From positions 190,828-254,827 of the forward strand of contig JACKBT010000002.1 in NCBI GenBank assembly GCA_020634415.1: a stretch of 64,000 nt of DNA. Reading direction: 5' to 3'. Origin of the DNA: Ardenticatenaceae bacterium. Lineage in GTDB: Bacteria > Chloroflexota > Anaerolineae > Promineifilales > Promineifilaceae. Below are positions 15,296 through 25,900 of the stretch, in pieces. The first letter of the stretch is position 1, and each line of letters opens with the position of its first letter. Made by a program: the position numbers and the translations under genes. Below the pieces are notes generated by a model. The model did not search any database and was not told the DNA's origin. It saw nothing but the letters and a program-made list of their open reading frames with translations.

Positions 15296-17038
15296 CTATA
15301 TGGTTATGGTCGTTTTGGGGCCAATAACCCTACCCCCCGTTGTGGGGGAAATGACCACTCCGACCGACGACGGCCCGATGATGGTCGCATTCACATAAAC
15401 AGCATCTCCAGCAACCTCGCCATTGTCGGCCAGGCTGCCATTATCACTGGTGGTCACATCAGCCGATATGACTACCATTTCCATAAAATTAGCCAGGTCT
15501 ACAGATACCAAATCTGCTTGGCTGCTGGTTGTTGCCTCCGCGAAGCTGGCTGTATCTGATACAGCAAGAACGGCCGTTACCATTCTTGCTTCAATGAACA
15601 CCGCCTCATCTGCACCGGCGAGGCTGGCAGCGACGACCGCGCCTTCGGCCAACAGAGCCGTGTCAGTCGCCGACAGCACAACTTCAATGGTGGATGTCTC
15701 GTTGAGCGTGGCCGAATCAGTGCCAACTTTGTCGTCACCGCTTTGGGTCACTGAACTGGACTCGGCTAAATTGGCCGTATCTGTGCCAACTAGGTCAACG
15801 GCGAGAACGGCCGTTTCCGCCAAGTTGCCTTCATCACTGCTGCTGCTCTCGGCCGTGAGATTAGCAGTATCGGTCAGGCTGGCACTTTCCGTGCCTACAA
15901 CATCGGCTTGCCTGGCCACGCTTTCTGTGGCCACGCCAACATCCGAACCAACCAGCACAGCGGCAATGGACGCGCCCTCAGCCAGCAGAGCCGTATCAGT
16001 CGCCGACAGCGTGACCTCGATGGTGGAGGTCTCGGTTAGCGTGGCCGAATCGCTGCCGGCTATGGCCTGGCTCTCGTCAAGATTGCTGCTGTCAGTCAAG
16101 CTGGCTGCATCGCTGCCAACTATGTCGGCGGCGGGTGCGCCCGCCTCATCCAAGACGGCCGTTTCGCTGCTGCTAACTTCGACGGCCAGGCTGCTGCTTT
16201 CGCTGAGAACGGCCGAATCTGTGCCAGGAATATCACCGGTGAGAACGGCCGTTTCCGCCAAACTGGCTACATCGCTGCCGGGCAAGTCCGCGGAGAGAAC
16301 GCCTGTTTCAGTGAGAACGGCCGTTTCCGAGGCTGCTCCAGAAACGGTCAGGCTGCCAGAATCTGCAACACTGCCGGAGTCGCTGCCCGTTTTGCTGGCA
16401 CTGCCCGACGACCCCTTGACACTAAATCCAATGACACCAGGGTATCGCCCGCTGGCTTGCATGGTGGTGCTGCTGCCAGAGCCAGCCTTGTAGCCGATAG
16501 CATCGGTGCAATTGTTGTAGGATGTTTCCCCCAGGCTGGTTTGGCCTGCGCCGGTGGGAGCCGGATTTGCGGTAACGCCAAACTCCAGATAAGCAGCCAC
16601 CGTCACGATACATAGATCGTTGGCATCAGTGGCGAAGGAACTGGTAGTGACTGTGACCGTCGAGCCGCTGCTGTTGCCCCCTGTGCCATAGCCGCGGACG
16701 GGATCGCCACTGGTGTCGGTGTCTTGCAGGAACAGAACCTTAATAACCGCGCCCTCGGACGTGCTGCTGCTCTTTGACCAGGCAAATGTCTGGCTGCCTG
16801 AAGTCGGGTTATTTAGATACCAAACGGCCGTGTGGTCGTAGCTGGCATTTAATAATGTTGCCTTTTTGGTGAAGCCATTTCCGGCCAGAGTGAAGCTGGT
16901 GAAATCTTCCCCATTATCCCAATAGCCCGGCATGACCAAAGCCACCGTCGCCCCAGCTGGCACGGTGATAGATTGGCTGCCAGAGGCCGCCGATGTGCTA
17001 ATGGTTACAACACTGCCTATTGGGCTAGGTGCAGGCAT
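15296..17038 (-). CDS. Repeat-rich tail fibre protein
   Basis: 580 residues. The N-terminal 215 residues look like a beta-sandwich (GSVVTISTSAASGSQSITVPAG...). From about 220 to 550 there are more than a dozen imperfect ~22-residue units of the form SDxAxLxExxxLxxxLxG, giving an extended beta-solenoid or collagen-like shaft. Units are homologous at DNA level and many contain ACGGCCGT. The count of units is likely to vary between relatives. It is probably a fibre contacting the host surface. Confidence 0.75.
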   Translation of the reverse strand: MPAPSPIGSVVTISTSAASGSQSITVPAGATVALVMPGYWDNGEDFTSFTLAGNGFTKKATLLNASYDHTAVWYLNNPTSGSQTFAWSKSSSTSEGAVIKVLFLQDTDTSGDPVRGYGTGGNSSGSTVTVTTSSFATDANDLCIVTVAAYLEFGVTANPAPTGAGQTSLGETSYNNCTDAIGYKAGSGSSTTMQASGRYPGVIGFSVKGSSGSASKTGSDSGSVADSGSLTVSGAASETAVLTETGVLSADLPGSDVASLAETAVLTGDIPGTDSAVLSESSSLAVEVSSSETAVLDEAGAPAADIVGSDAASLTDSSNLDESQAIAGSDSATLTETSTIEVTLSATDTALLAEGASIAAVLVGSDVGVATESVARQADVVGTESASLTDTANLTAESSSSDEGNLAETAVLAVDLVGTDTANLAESSSVTQSGDDKVGTDSATLNETSTIEVVLSATDTALLAEGAVVAASLAGADEAVFIEARMVTAVLAVSDTASFAEATTSSQADLVSVDLANFMEMVVISADVTTSDNGSLADNGEVAGDAVYVNATIIGPSSVGVVISPTTGGRVIGPKTTITI

Positions 17039-17041
17039 GGC

Positions 17042-17164
17042 TTACCGCTCTTTCCCTGTGCGCGGGTCAATGTCATCCTCGTCATCAAAAGAAAGCCCGA
17101 TTAGGATCGGCACGAAGATGATCAGCACCAGTAAAATGAAGATAATAATCCAAATCAAAAACAT
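17042..17164 (-). CDS. 40-residue membrane peptide
   Basis: ATG at 17162-17164 behind GAGGAG encodes MFLIWIIIFILLVLIIFVPI followed by LIGLSFDDEDDIDPRTGKER: a single long membrane helix and an acidic cytoplasmic tail. It lies between fibre and coiled-coil genes. Its size and topology would allow a holin- or spanin-like role in lysis, but no lysis enzyme was found to support that. Confidence 0.65.
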   Translation of the reverse strand: MFLIWIIIFILLVLIIFVPILIGLSFDDEDDIDPRTGKER

Positions 17165-17180
17165 GATGACGACTCCTCGT

Positions 17181-17743
17181 TTATTCTCCTCGTTTATTTT
17201 CCAGATTCGGCCATTGCACCAACGGCCGTTCCACTTGTAATGTCTCCACCAACTCCCCCACCCGCTTCCGTCGTAGAAAATAATCCACCAACAGCCGGGC
17301 CTGCTCAGTAACGGCCGCGTTCTGGTTAATCTCGGCCGCTACGCCCAGGTCGCTCAGCAGCCCAGCCATCTCCTCATCGCTAAATGATTTCGCAATCGTG
17401 GCGATTAAAGCCTGGCGGGTTGCGTCGGCTGCCACCGTTGTGGCCGCTGCCCGCGCTTGCTCTTCGGCCAACTTGGCCGCTTCCACCTCGATGCGGCGCA
17501 GCTTCTCAATAGCCTCATCAGCTACGGCCCCCGGCGCGATCTGTAAGTCGAGCCTGTATTGGACTTCGGCATTGGCTTCCCAAAGTGCCGCGATCTCCCG
17601 TTGAATTTCGTCAATTTTTTTTTGATCTCCAACAGGTGACGATTGGCCTGTGCCAGCCGCCTATCCGTCCGCTTGGTGGCTGCCTCGTTGCGGGCAATGA
17701 CATCAATCAACTCCCGCATCAAGGCTAGATTATCGTCTTTCAC
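17181..17743 (-). CDS. Coiled-coil protein expressed through a -1 frameshift at A9
   Basis: Two frames join into one protein. Frame 0 starts at 17743 (MKDDNLALMRELIDVIARNE...LLEIKKK) and continues past a run of nine A on the coding strand (17615-17623) into unrelated-looking KLTKFNGRSRHF. After a -1 shift it continues IDEIQREIAALWEANAEV...VQWPNLENKRGE to 17181. Both halves are coiled-coil and join heptad to heptad. Either a programmed slip on A-AAA-AAA, transcriptional slippage, or a one-base sequencing error explains it. If the shift is used, two proteins of different length are made. Confidence 0.7.
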
Positions 17744-17991
17744 CCAATCCCCTCATGCTTCCTGATAATGTCAATCATGCCCAGGATGTCCTCTTTAACC
17801 TCTGCCAAATGGTGCTGCAACTGTTCACGTGTGCGCTCTACTTCCACCGACTTCCGCAGGGGAAAAGGAATGTCATTAATCTGCTCCAATTCGCGGCGGA
17901 TGCTGATGTCGGTATCAATGACGTTGAGCAACCCAACAAGCAGACCATGCTTCTTTAGCAGCCGCTCCAGCTCAATCTTGTATTTATTCAT
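17740..17991 (-). CDS. Small helical protein, unknown
   Basis: 83 residues with charged amphipathic helices (NKYKIELERLLKKHG, SVEVERTREQLQHHLAEVKEDILGMIDIIRKHE), probably a coiled-coil. It overlaps the frameshifted coiled-coil gene by 4 nt (ATGA type) and the two may form a complex in the tail-tip or lysis region. Confidence 0.65.
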   Translation of the reverse strand: MNKYKIELERLLKKHGLLVGLLNVIDTDISIRRELEQINDIPFPLRKSVEVERTREQLQHHLAEVKEDILGMIDIIRKHEGIG

Positions 17992-18028
17992 CGCCCTCGA
18001 CCTCCTCCTTCAGGATTGCGCCAACTGC

Positions 18029-18241
18029 TCATTGTGGGCAGGTAATCTCCAACACCCCACCCGCCAACTCTGTGGGGACGGGGTAATCGGCCGTACCTTC
18101 GCAAATCACAATCCCCGTCTGCCCAAAGCGCATAATCATTTGCCAATGCACGTACTTGTCCGCCTTCGCCAACACCGCAGCCGTTGCCATGCCCAACGCC
18201 AAAACCACCAACACCAAAACCACCATCAATTTCCTTTTCAT
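18029..18241 (-). CDS. Small exported protein
   Basis: 70 residues starting MKRKLMVVLVLVVLALGMAT, a clear signal peptide or anchor with probable cleavage near Ala21. The mature part has two cysteines (VICEG, EITCPQ) that could form a disulphide outside the cytoplasm. Phages often place small exported proteins near lysis genes, but no role can be assigned. Confidence 0.65.
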   Translation of the reverse strand: MKRKLMVVLVLVVLALGMATAAVLAKADKYVHWQMIMRFGQTGIVICEGTADYPVPTELAGGVLEITCPQ

Positions 18242-18242
18242 C

Positions 18243-19292
18243 TTATGCCGCCTTTTCTATTGAGATAACCAAGCCGATACCATTCGCGCTGCCAAACGTC
18301 CATGTGCCGCCCGACGTCAGTGCCAAAAATAGATCGTCCGCCGCGCCTTGAACCAACAAATCTAGCTCCTTTGTCGCATACTTATTATTCCCGGCCGACG
18401 GTGCAAAATCCGTCGCCGCAAACTGAACAACGGCGATGACCTTTTCATCATCGGCATCAGCAATATCAATGCCTTGCGAATCGTTCAGCGTGGAGGTGGA
18501 GGGGTTGGAATCGAAGATGATCACATCAATCTCATCCACCGTTGTGCTTTCCAATGCCTGAATGGTAATTTTCTTAATCCGGCCAAAAAACGTTGTGCTG
18601 TCCAATACATCCGACAGCGTAATCAAGCCGCCAAACACATCACCAGAGGTGTAGGTGCTGGCACTCGCCGCAATCGTGGCCCCACTTTTCTTCGTCACCG
18701 TGATTTTATTGGCCGCAATCGCCACCGGCACTGCCCCCTGGTCACTCGCCAGTGTCACAGGAAACGAATTTGCCTTCGATTTCTGCCCCAGGCTGGCGGG
18801 CATCCGCTCATACGCCCACTTCACCAGGCCGCGCAGCTTGCCGCTCAACGTGCCAGTGGTGTCAGTGGTCACGGCCGCGTCTGATACCGCTCCGCTCACG
18901 GTGGCGATATTCCCTGTGTCGGTGTCAATCGTGCTGAGCGAAGACACCATATTGCCCGTGTCGCCGCCAATGATCACCAATGTCTGGAGCGTATTGTCGT
19001 CGCTGGCAATGGTGACTGCCAGCGAATTGGCCTTCGTTTTCTGCCCTAAACTGGTGGGCAACAAGGCTATGAGACTCGTCAGCCGTTGGGCGATGCGCTG
19101 TAGACGGCCGTTCAACCCACTACTGGCCGTATCTGTGCCCGGAGCCGTCTCCGTCACCGCCCCCAGCCGCGCCAGGCTGTCATCATCCGACGAAATCACC
19201 ACCGGAAATGAATTGGCTTTTGTCGCCTGCCCCTTGCTGGTAATGCCCACAATAGAGCTAATCTTCTTTACTACAGAATCAAACGCACTCAT
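18243..19292 (-). CDS. Tail fibre/virion protein with SLGQKTKAN repeats
   Basis: 349 residues. Three imperfect repeats contain the phrase PTSLGQKTKANSLAVTIASD (variants TSKGQATKANSFPVVISSD and PASLGQKSKANSFPVTLASD), a unit frequent in phage virion proteins. The C-terminal half (about 205-349) looks like a beta-sandwich. Likely a fibre or tail-surface component; function is unproven. Confidence 0.7.
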   Translation of the reverse strand: MSAFDSVVKKISSIVGITSKGQATKANSFPVVISSDDDSLARLGAVTETAPGTDTASSGLNGRLQRIAQRLTSLIALLPTSLGQKTKANSLAVTIASDDNTLQTLVIIGGDTGNMVSSLSTIDTDTGNIATVSGAVSDAAVTTDTTGTLSGKLRGLVKWAYERMPASLGQKSKANSFPVTLASDQGAVPVAIAANKITVTKKSGATIAASASTYTSGDVFGGLITLSDVLDSTTFFGRIKKITIQALESTTVDEIDVIIFDSNPSTSTLNDSQGIDIADADDEKVIAVVQFAATDFAPSAGNNKYATKELDLLVQGAADDLFLALTSGGTWTFGSANGIGLVISIEKAA

Positions 19293-19305
19293 CTAAATCT
19301 CCTTA

Positions 19306-20361
19306 TCAAGCCACCGTCAGGATTGGCTTGGTTGTAATATTGCCATCCGCATTGCGCGTAACGGCCGTCTGTGTCACCGTTAAGCCGCTGTTGGTGTGGC
19401 TAATCGTATAAGCATCAATCGCCTCATAGGTGGCATTGATGCTTATAGCTGTAAATGTGCCTGCGCTGCCATCCGGCCACTTCACAGTGGCTGACGAGAC
19501 GACGCTGGTGTACGTGCCGTGATAGGTAATCGCGGTCATCTCATAGTCGCCACCCTCGGCCCATTCGATGAGGCTTTCACTGTTACCCACGCCACTCCCG
19601 GCAGGCACAGACAAAGCAGGCTTGACCGTAATATTGCCATCCGCATTGCGCGTAACGGCCGTCTGCGTCACCGTCAAGCCGCTGTTGGTGTGACTAATCT
19701 TGTAAGCATCAATCGCCTCATAGGTGGCATTGATATTTGTAGCTGTAAATGTGCCTAAGCTGCCATCCGGCCACCTCACCGTGGCTGACGAGACGACGTT
19801 GGTATACGTGCCGTGATAGGTAATGGCGGTCATCTCATAGTCGCCACCCTCGGCCCATTCGATGAGGCGTTCACCACTACCACTACCCATGCCCCAGCCC
19901 ACCACCTCGATGGAAAATTCCACATAATCGGAGCCTGTTGGTTCGTCAATCGAGACTTGAACAATTCGATTCTCCGTCAGTGGAAGCGTGATAAAGTCAT
20001 CCCAATAATGGACGCCGTTGGGGGTTTGAAGGCTCAGGTATTGGCTGGCATTATGGGGCCGAATTTTGTATTCCAGATGGTCTAATTCATTGCCGTCAAG
20101 GATTGTATGGCGAAAAAAACCAACCTTAGCCCCCTCTGGGATGATGGCGGAGAAGTCGAAATCCACATAGCCTGTGCCTCCTAATGAAATATCATAGGCT
20201 TCAGCAAAGCCTTGCTTCCAGGCGTTGTTGGGCGGGTCTTGTGGTATGCCAACTCCGCCACCCGATCCCCCGCTGCTCCCGCCACTGCCAGGCGCAGCCC
20301 GGCGGTTACTGGCATTGAGTACATCCACCAGTTGTTCCAGGCTGTGTGGTAAAGCTGTCAT
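19306..20361 (-). CDS. Tail fibre with two tandem ~98-residue repeats
   Basis: 351 residues. N-terminal anchor (1-45, Gly/Ser-rich), a beta-sandwich (about 50-160), then two nearly identical units beginning ESLIEWAEGGDYEMTAITYH or GERLIEWAEGGDYEMTAITY and ending GLTVTQTAVTRNADGNITxKP. The repeats are also almost identical in DNA (19334-19577 and 19628-19871), meaning recent duplication. Probably a receptor-facing fibre. Confidence 0.75.
   Translation of the reverse strand: MTALPHSLEQLVDVLNASNRRAAPGSGGSSGGSGGGVGIPQDPPNNAWKQGFAEAYDISLGGTGYVDFDFSAIIPEGAKVGFFRHTILDGNELDHLEYKIRPHNASQYLSLQTPNGVHYWDDFITLPLTENRIVQVSIDEPTGSDYVEFSIEVVGWGMGSGSGERLIEWAEGGDYEMTAITYHGTYTNVVSSATVRWPDGSLGTFTATNINATYEAIDAYKISHTNSGLTVTQTAVTRNADGNITVKPALSVPAGSGVGNSESLIEWAEGGDYEMTAITYHGTYTSVVSSATVKWPDGSAGTFTAISINATYEAIDAYTISHTNSGLTVTQTAVTRNADGNITTKPILTVA
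19334..19871 (-). repeat. Tandem 294-bp-period duplication in fibre gene
   Basis: Two about 244-bp segments that match except for scattered substitutions begin 294 bp apart. Both carry an ACGGCCGT copy at the same place. Recombination between them could add or remove a fibre domain. Confidence 0.8.
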
Positions 20362-21542
20362 TAGAATTTCCTCTGGCCCAAGATCGCCATCTCGATGGCG
20401 TGGGCACGTTCATTGACATCAAAGCCAGCCCCGCGCAGAACGCCGCCACTGGCCGAATATTCAACAGCGACATCATATTGACAACGGCCGTCTTGGTGAA
20501 TTGGCCGCGCCGGTGGTTTGCCACCCGTGCCATCCAGCGCGTAGGAGAAGCCGCCTGGCTGAAGCAGTGGCGCAGGTACATAAACAGAACGGCCGCTCTC
20601 CCGATGAATGCGCCGATTGCCCTTAATGACCACATCGTAAGTGAGGTCTTCTCGCTCCACCGGCAGCGTGACCTTTTTATATGTAAAGGTTCTTCCCCGG
20701 AAGCAGCCCCAGCGGTAGCGGTTGCCATCACCGTCGCGCTGCTCGGCAATCCACTTGATGCGCTGAAGACGGGAGCGATAGTCACTGGTGATGGTCACTT
20801 GTTTGGTATTGGTGTCAATTGTGCCAATGGTGATGAAGCTGGGAGCCGGATTATTGCCGGTGAGGGCAAAGGCCACTTCATCACTGGCATCATCTTCCCC
20901 AGGGCTTGGCTCATAATGCAGGCTGCTCTCCAGTGTCATCCCGTAGCCTTCAATGTTGACCTGGAGTGTGCCAACGGCCGCTGCGGCCCCTGTCGGCCGG
21001 CTAATCCAGCCCGTTACCTGGCGCGGCTGCGCTACTTCGGCCAGCACTTGCTGGGCTTTGGCCTCTGCTTCGGCCAGGTCTATGTAATCTGACGGCCGTA
21101 TGAGCAAGGCCCGAATGCCCCACTGCTGCTGACTGGCGGCATCATCATAAAAGTCAGTTAGCTCCGTCTGGCCGGTGACAATGCTGGTGTAATAACAGGC
21201 GATGCGATTAAACACCGTGTCCAGAGTATAAATCATCACCGTGTTGTTGTAGCTGAGGCGCAGCGTATTGATGCGGCCCATGAAGGTGGTGCGGCCAATA
21301 TAAGTCTCCTCAAAATGCCCACCTAGCCACTGCTCCAGCACATATTCCAAAAAGACATCTGGCCCCTGCATGGTGAACGAGGCCATTGCGTCGCCACCAT
21401 CGGCCACCGCTGTGCGTCGGTAGCTCGGCCACATCCAGCGCGTGACATCAGCCAGGAGGTCGGTTTGCTCAAAGAGACCAGGCACAGTTAGCCCATCCAG
21501 CGGCTTGTAAATGTGGCCGGTGCTGAGTTCGACAAAGGCCAT
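20361..21542 (-). CDS. Siphovirus tail-tip (Gp37-like) protein
   Basis: 393 residues. Contains GYGMTLESSLHY and a fold pattern similar to siphovirus Gp37-like/tail-hub proteins (TMQGPDVFLEYVLEQWLGG...RTAVMIYTLDTVF type). It sits immediately after the distal tail gene, sharing one base with it, as tail-hub genes usually do. Likely part of the baseplate that starts tail assembly and opens for DNA ejection. Confidence 0.65.
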   Translation of the reverse strand: MAFVELSTGHIYKPLDGLTVPGLFEQTDLLADVTRWMWPSYRRTAVADGGDAMASFTMQGPDVFLEYVLEQWLGGHFEETYIGRTTFMGRINTLRLSYNNTVMIYTLDTVFNRIACYYTSIVTGQTELTDFYDDAASQQQWGIRALLIRPSDYIDLAEAEAKAQQVLAEVAQPRQVTGWISRPTGAAAAVGTLQVNIEGYGMTLESSLHYEPSPGEDDASDEVAFALTGNNPAPSFITIGTIDTNTKQVTITSDYRSRLQRIKWIAEQRDGDGNRYRWGCFRGRTFTYKKVTLPVEREDLTYDVVIKGNRRIHRESGRSVYVPAPLLQPGGFSYALDGTGGKPPARPIHQDGRCQYDVAVEYSASGGVLRGAGFDVNERAHAIEMAILGQRKF

Positions 21543-22969
21543 TAGCCTGCACCTCTCAGGTATTGGTAGCGTGGCACGTAATCGGCCGTCATATGAAACT
21601 GGCTAAAAAAATAATGTGGACCAGTACCACCAGATGGATCGTTGAAGTTCAGATTGTAGAAATAAATGCGATTCCATTTGCCAGGGACAATCTGGGGAAA
21701 CTGACCATTTAGAGGGAAGCTTGAATAGAGCAAATCACCATTATCATCAAGCGAATAGACGCGCTCGATTTCACCATCAATCACCAGGGAAGTCAGCCCC
21801 GTTGCTCCGCCAAATGCTGCACCCGGTATTTTCGCGCCAAAAAACTGTTCATGGGTGGGCATCAAGAACCCTGCCGCCTGATAATAATCAACGGCATCAT
21901 CAGCCTGCCACTGGTGACGGAATGTGTAGGTCTTGTTGGAGCTTTGCCCGCGCACCAGGCCGCCTGGCGGCACTTGAATTTCACCCAGGTACTTGCACCG
22001 CCATGTGTTCGCGCCCGCGTCAGTACCATAGTGAGCATCCACACCTGGTCCAGACTGGGGGCTGCTGCCAAAGCCGTGCAGAAATCTGGCATCCGTTTTA
22101 TCTTCTTCATCTGGCTGGCCCACCACGTAAACCTGGAACGCGCCAGAGGTTTTAGCCAGAGCATTTGCCAGTTCATAGTACGCATTACCCGCCGTCTGCT
22201 GCGTCCACTTAATAGCATATGTATCTGGCGTTTCTCCAAAGCCAGCGGCCGTTGCGTCTACTGGTGTGCCGCCGGCATTGATGGAAGTGGCACTGTTAGC
22301 CAGCTGCCATAGTTCCATCGCATTCAGATCGGCCAAACTATCGGCCGTTACCACCGAGACAAAAAAGGTGGCATTGGCAAAAAAACCAGTTTGCCCGGAG
22401 ACGGTTTTGAAAGTCAGCTTTAATATGCCTGGCGCATCGCCATCAATGTCATCCGGGTCAACGGTGATGTAATTGTGCTTAGTGCTGTAGTCATGGTTGT
22501 AAACCTGTTGAGCATTCACCAGGTTGATCATCGTCCCACCCGGCCGCACACCGCGCCACAACCCTTCCCGCATGACCTTCGCGCTCAGGGTCAACCACTG
22601 CTGGCCGCCCTGGTGGCGTGTGTCCAGCTGCGGCGAACGAATCATGCTGATGGTGGCGTAGCGGGTGTTGGTCTCCGTGGGTGTTTTGGCCTCCATAACG
22701 ACGTGCTTGGCCGGGTCATCATAATAGGGATGCAGCGGATTCTGCACCTCCAACGCCCGTATCGCCAGTTTGCCCAGTTTGCCCATCTCGGCCGCCCGGT
22801 CATCATCATCTTCCAGCAGCCAAGCCACCCGGATAGACTCTTCCACTTCGGCCCATTTATTGCCCGGCAGGGGCGTGGGGCCGTTTTGCGGCCAGCCGCC
22901 TTTCTCGATTTTGGCATCGGTTGTGTCCAAGTCCACTTCGTCTAAATGGTCGTAAAATTTCAACGTCAT
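21542..22969 (-). CDS. Distal tail protein
   Basis: 475 residues directly after the tape measure, overlapping it by 4 nt. The N-terminal 140 residues (FYDHLDEVDLDTTDAKIE...YATISMIRSPQLDTRHQGGQQWLTLSAKVMREGLWRG) fit a distal-tail-like beta-sandwich, and the C-terminal 300 residues include a lectin-like or carbohydrate-binding type region (FRHQWQADDAVDYYQAAGF). Position is the main evidence. It may recognise the host surface. Confidence 0.6.
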   Translation of the reverse strand: MTLKFYDHLDEVDLDTTDAKIEKGGWPQNGPTPLPGNKWAEVEESIRVAWLLEDDDDRAAEMGKLGKLAIRALEVQNPLHPYYDDPAKHVVMEAKTPTETNTRYATISMIRSPQLDTRHQGGQQWLTLSAKVMREGLWRGVRPGGTMINLVNAQQVYNHDYSTKHNYITVDPDDIDGDAPGILKLTFKTVSGQTGFFANATFFVSVVTADSLADLNAMELWQLANSATSINAGGTPVDATAAGFGETPDTYAIKWTQQTAGNAYYELANALAKTSGAFQVYVVGQPDEEDKTDARFLHGFGSSPQSGPGVDAHYGTDAGANTWRCKYLGEIQVPPGGLVRGQSSNKTYTFRHQWQADDAVDYYQAAGFLMPTHEQFFGAKIPGAAFGGATGLTSLVIDGEIERVYSLDDNGDLLYSSFPLNGQFPQIVPGKWNRIYFYNLNFNDPSGGTGPHYFFSQFHMTADYVPRYQYLRGAG

Positions 22970-25900
22970 CCAAGCACCCTCGCCAACTGCCGGTCGTCAA
23001 TGAGACCACGCAGGTATTCTTCAAAAAAGACGCGCACGGCTTCGCCAGAGGCCAGGGTGATTGCGCCTTCATGAAATTCGTTATGAATGGTGGTTTGGGC
23101 AGGTGCGGCGGGGGTGATGGGTGCAGCAGCAACGGCCGTTGGCCCACCCACCCCTGCCTGAAGATTGGCAACGGGCTTGAAAAACTCATCGGCCAGGTCA
23201 CGCATGGCCGCCGTCGCGCTCTGCATCTTGTTGCGAACGCCGATGGCCCCACTCTCGGCGATGTTTTCGCCAGAGCGAATCATCACCTTCGATGGCGACT
23301 GCTGTTCCCAATATTGTGTCCAGGCATCCCACATGCCCTGGGCCAGATTCGTCAATGCCCCCACCACAGCCGATGCCCCGCTGCTGACACCCTGGACAAT
23401 ACCGTCTATGATGTTGGTTGCCAGTGCGCCCCAGTCCTGCTCCTCGAACCAGGATTTCATATCCCGCCACCAATCATCAATGGTGTTCTTGGTCTCCAGC
23501 CAGAATGTCTTCAGCTTCATCTCCAGCTGCTCGATGACCCACAATGCTAAATATTGCCAGTCCGTTTCCTTAAACCAGTCCAGGAAGGACTCATACCAGC
23601 CGTCAATTGTCGTCGAGACGGTGGCCCAAAAGGTAGTCAGGGCATCGAGGAGGAAGGTAACAACACTGAAGCCCAGCCCGTACCAATCCATCTCGGCAAA
23701 CCAGGTGGCGAAGGATTCAAACCAGCCGTCAATTGTCGTCGAGACGGTGGCCCAAAAGGTAGCCAGCGCATCGAGGAGGAAGGTAACGACACTGAAGCCT
23801 AGCCCGTACCAATCTACGCTGTTAAACCAGGTGGCGAAGGAATCAAACCAGCCGTTGATCGTGGTTTCGGCCGTTGCCCAGAAAGTGGCCAGGCCGACGA
23901 TAACGGCCGTTATCACCGTCAGGCCCAGGGCTTTCCAATCCACATTGTTGAACCAGTCAACAGCGGCATCCTTCCACTCGGTGAGCTTTGGCTCGGCCAT
24001 ACCCCATAGGTTGGAAAGGAAATCTATAACGGTTTGCCAGGCGTTTTCCCAGGCTTCCTGGATTGTTTCACCAAAGGTTTCAAAGTCGCCAGAGAAAAGG
24101 GCTTTGAAACCGTCCCAGACTAAACCGGCCGAATCCCAGATACCTGAGAAGAAATTACCAAACTCCTCAAAGAGAGGCTGAAGGTAGTCTATAACCTCCT
24201 GAGCCTTATCGCGGATGCCCAGGAAGTTGGTGGCCCAGGCCAGACCCAGGGCCGTAATCAGGCCAATGACAATGGTGATTGGCCCCCCCAACAAAGCCAC
24301 AATGCCCCCGACAGAGCCAAGCCCGCTGACGAGCGAAATCAGACCAGCCGCGATCCCGGCCAGGGTGGGGGCAATAGCGGCCGTTGCCAGAGCAATGCCA
24401 ATGCCTAAAATGACCTGCCGGAACGTCTCCCCGTCTTCATTGGCTGGGTCTAAATAACCGACATACTCCCCGATTTTGTCTCCTAAAGTGCCAAATGTTT
24501 CCCCCAGCCCTTCTAGCTCCCCCTCCAGCGGCGCAAATTCGCCCAATATCTCGTCAACCAGCCCATCCACATCCAGGCCATCAAAGAGACCATCAAACAA
24601 GTCATCGCCCAACCCCTCACCCAAACTATCGGCCAGGCCATCGGCTAAACCAGCCCCATCCAGCCCGGCCAGGGGGTCAAAGTCCTCACCCAAGCCAGCC
24701 CCAGCCAGGGCCTCGCCTAATCCTTCACCAACAGCCGCAGCCACACCAGAGCCAATGTCCGAGGCTACGTCTTCCATTGTTTGGGCCAACTGCTCCAGCA
24801 GGTTGGCCTGCTGCTCAATCATCTCATTGCCTTGCTGTTGGGCCGCAATGAGAGCCTGTTGGATGGCTAATTGTTCTTCAGCCGCTTTCTGTTTGGCTTC
24901 GGCCGCGTCTAATGTAGCTTGAGCGGCATCAACGGCCGTTTCCTTCTCCTTCTCAGTGGCATCAATGGCCTTCTGGAGTTCAATCTCCCGAATCTCCATC
25001 AAAGCCAATTCCTTATCCTGCTCACTGAGAGCGCCACGCGCAATGGCCTGGCGCAGCTGCGCCAGCCGCTTCTCGTCGGCCATATCCTGCCGCTTATCAC
25101 GGATGCCTTGCAGTTCGTCATTAAGCGGCTTCAGCCGGTCTTCGTACTCCTGCATGACCTGCTTGAGCTTTTCCTCAGCCGCTTCCACCTCTTTGGTTGC
25201 GCTGGCCGCCTGCACCATCGCCTGGACATAATCCATAGCCATGCCCGGCAGACCTTTAAGCGATTTTGCCAATGCTTCAAAGGTGGCCTGGCTGACCTGG
25301 CCCGTGTCTTCCAATTCACCCACCAGGCTGGCCAGCAAGGCACGGCTGCCCATAATACGGCCGATAATCGTCTCGTCTTCAGCCGCATCCGGCAGATTCT
25401 GGAACATCTGCTGGATGGTGCCGGAGAGGCTGTCAAAGAGGCTGAAGCTTTCCCCACTGCCAAAGCCGCCCAGGATGCCCATGATGGTGTCACCCACACG
25501 GTGCAGCGCACTCATGTCGGCCTGGTCAGCTTTGCTCAGGTAAGCATCAATCAGGCCCTTGCCCCAATCGTCAATGTCGGGCAGCAGCCGGGGTGGGCTG
25601 CCTGGCTTCAGCCAGCCGGTGATAATCTGCCCGATCTGGTTCAGGACGCTGACAACGGCCGTTGCCGCCGCCGCCATACCGCGTGCCAGTTGCAGCACGA
25701 TGTTGCGCCCCCAACCACCGGCATTTTCAGCCGCGCCACCCAACTCTGTGTCGGCATCGCCCCGGAAGCCTCGGAAGAAAGCGCGGCCGAGGGTCATCGC
25801 CCCGCGCAAAATGCCCACAAAGCCCACCGCAAAGGCTTGCACATTCGCCAGGAAGCGGTTGAAGCCAGCCTCTACATCGGGCATGGCATCATTGACTAAA

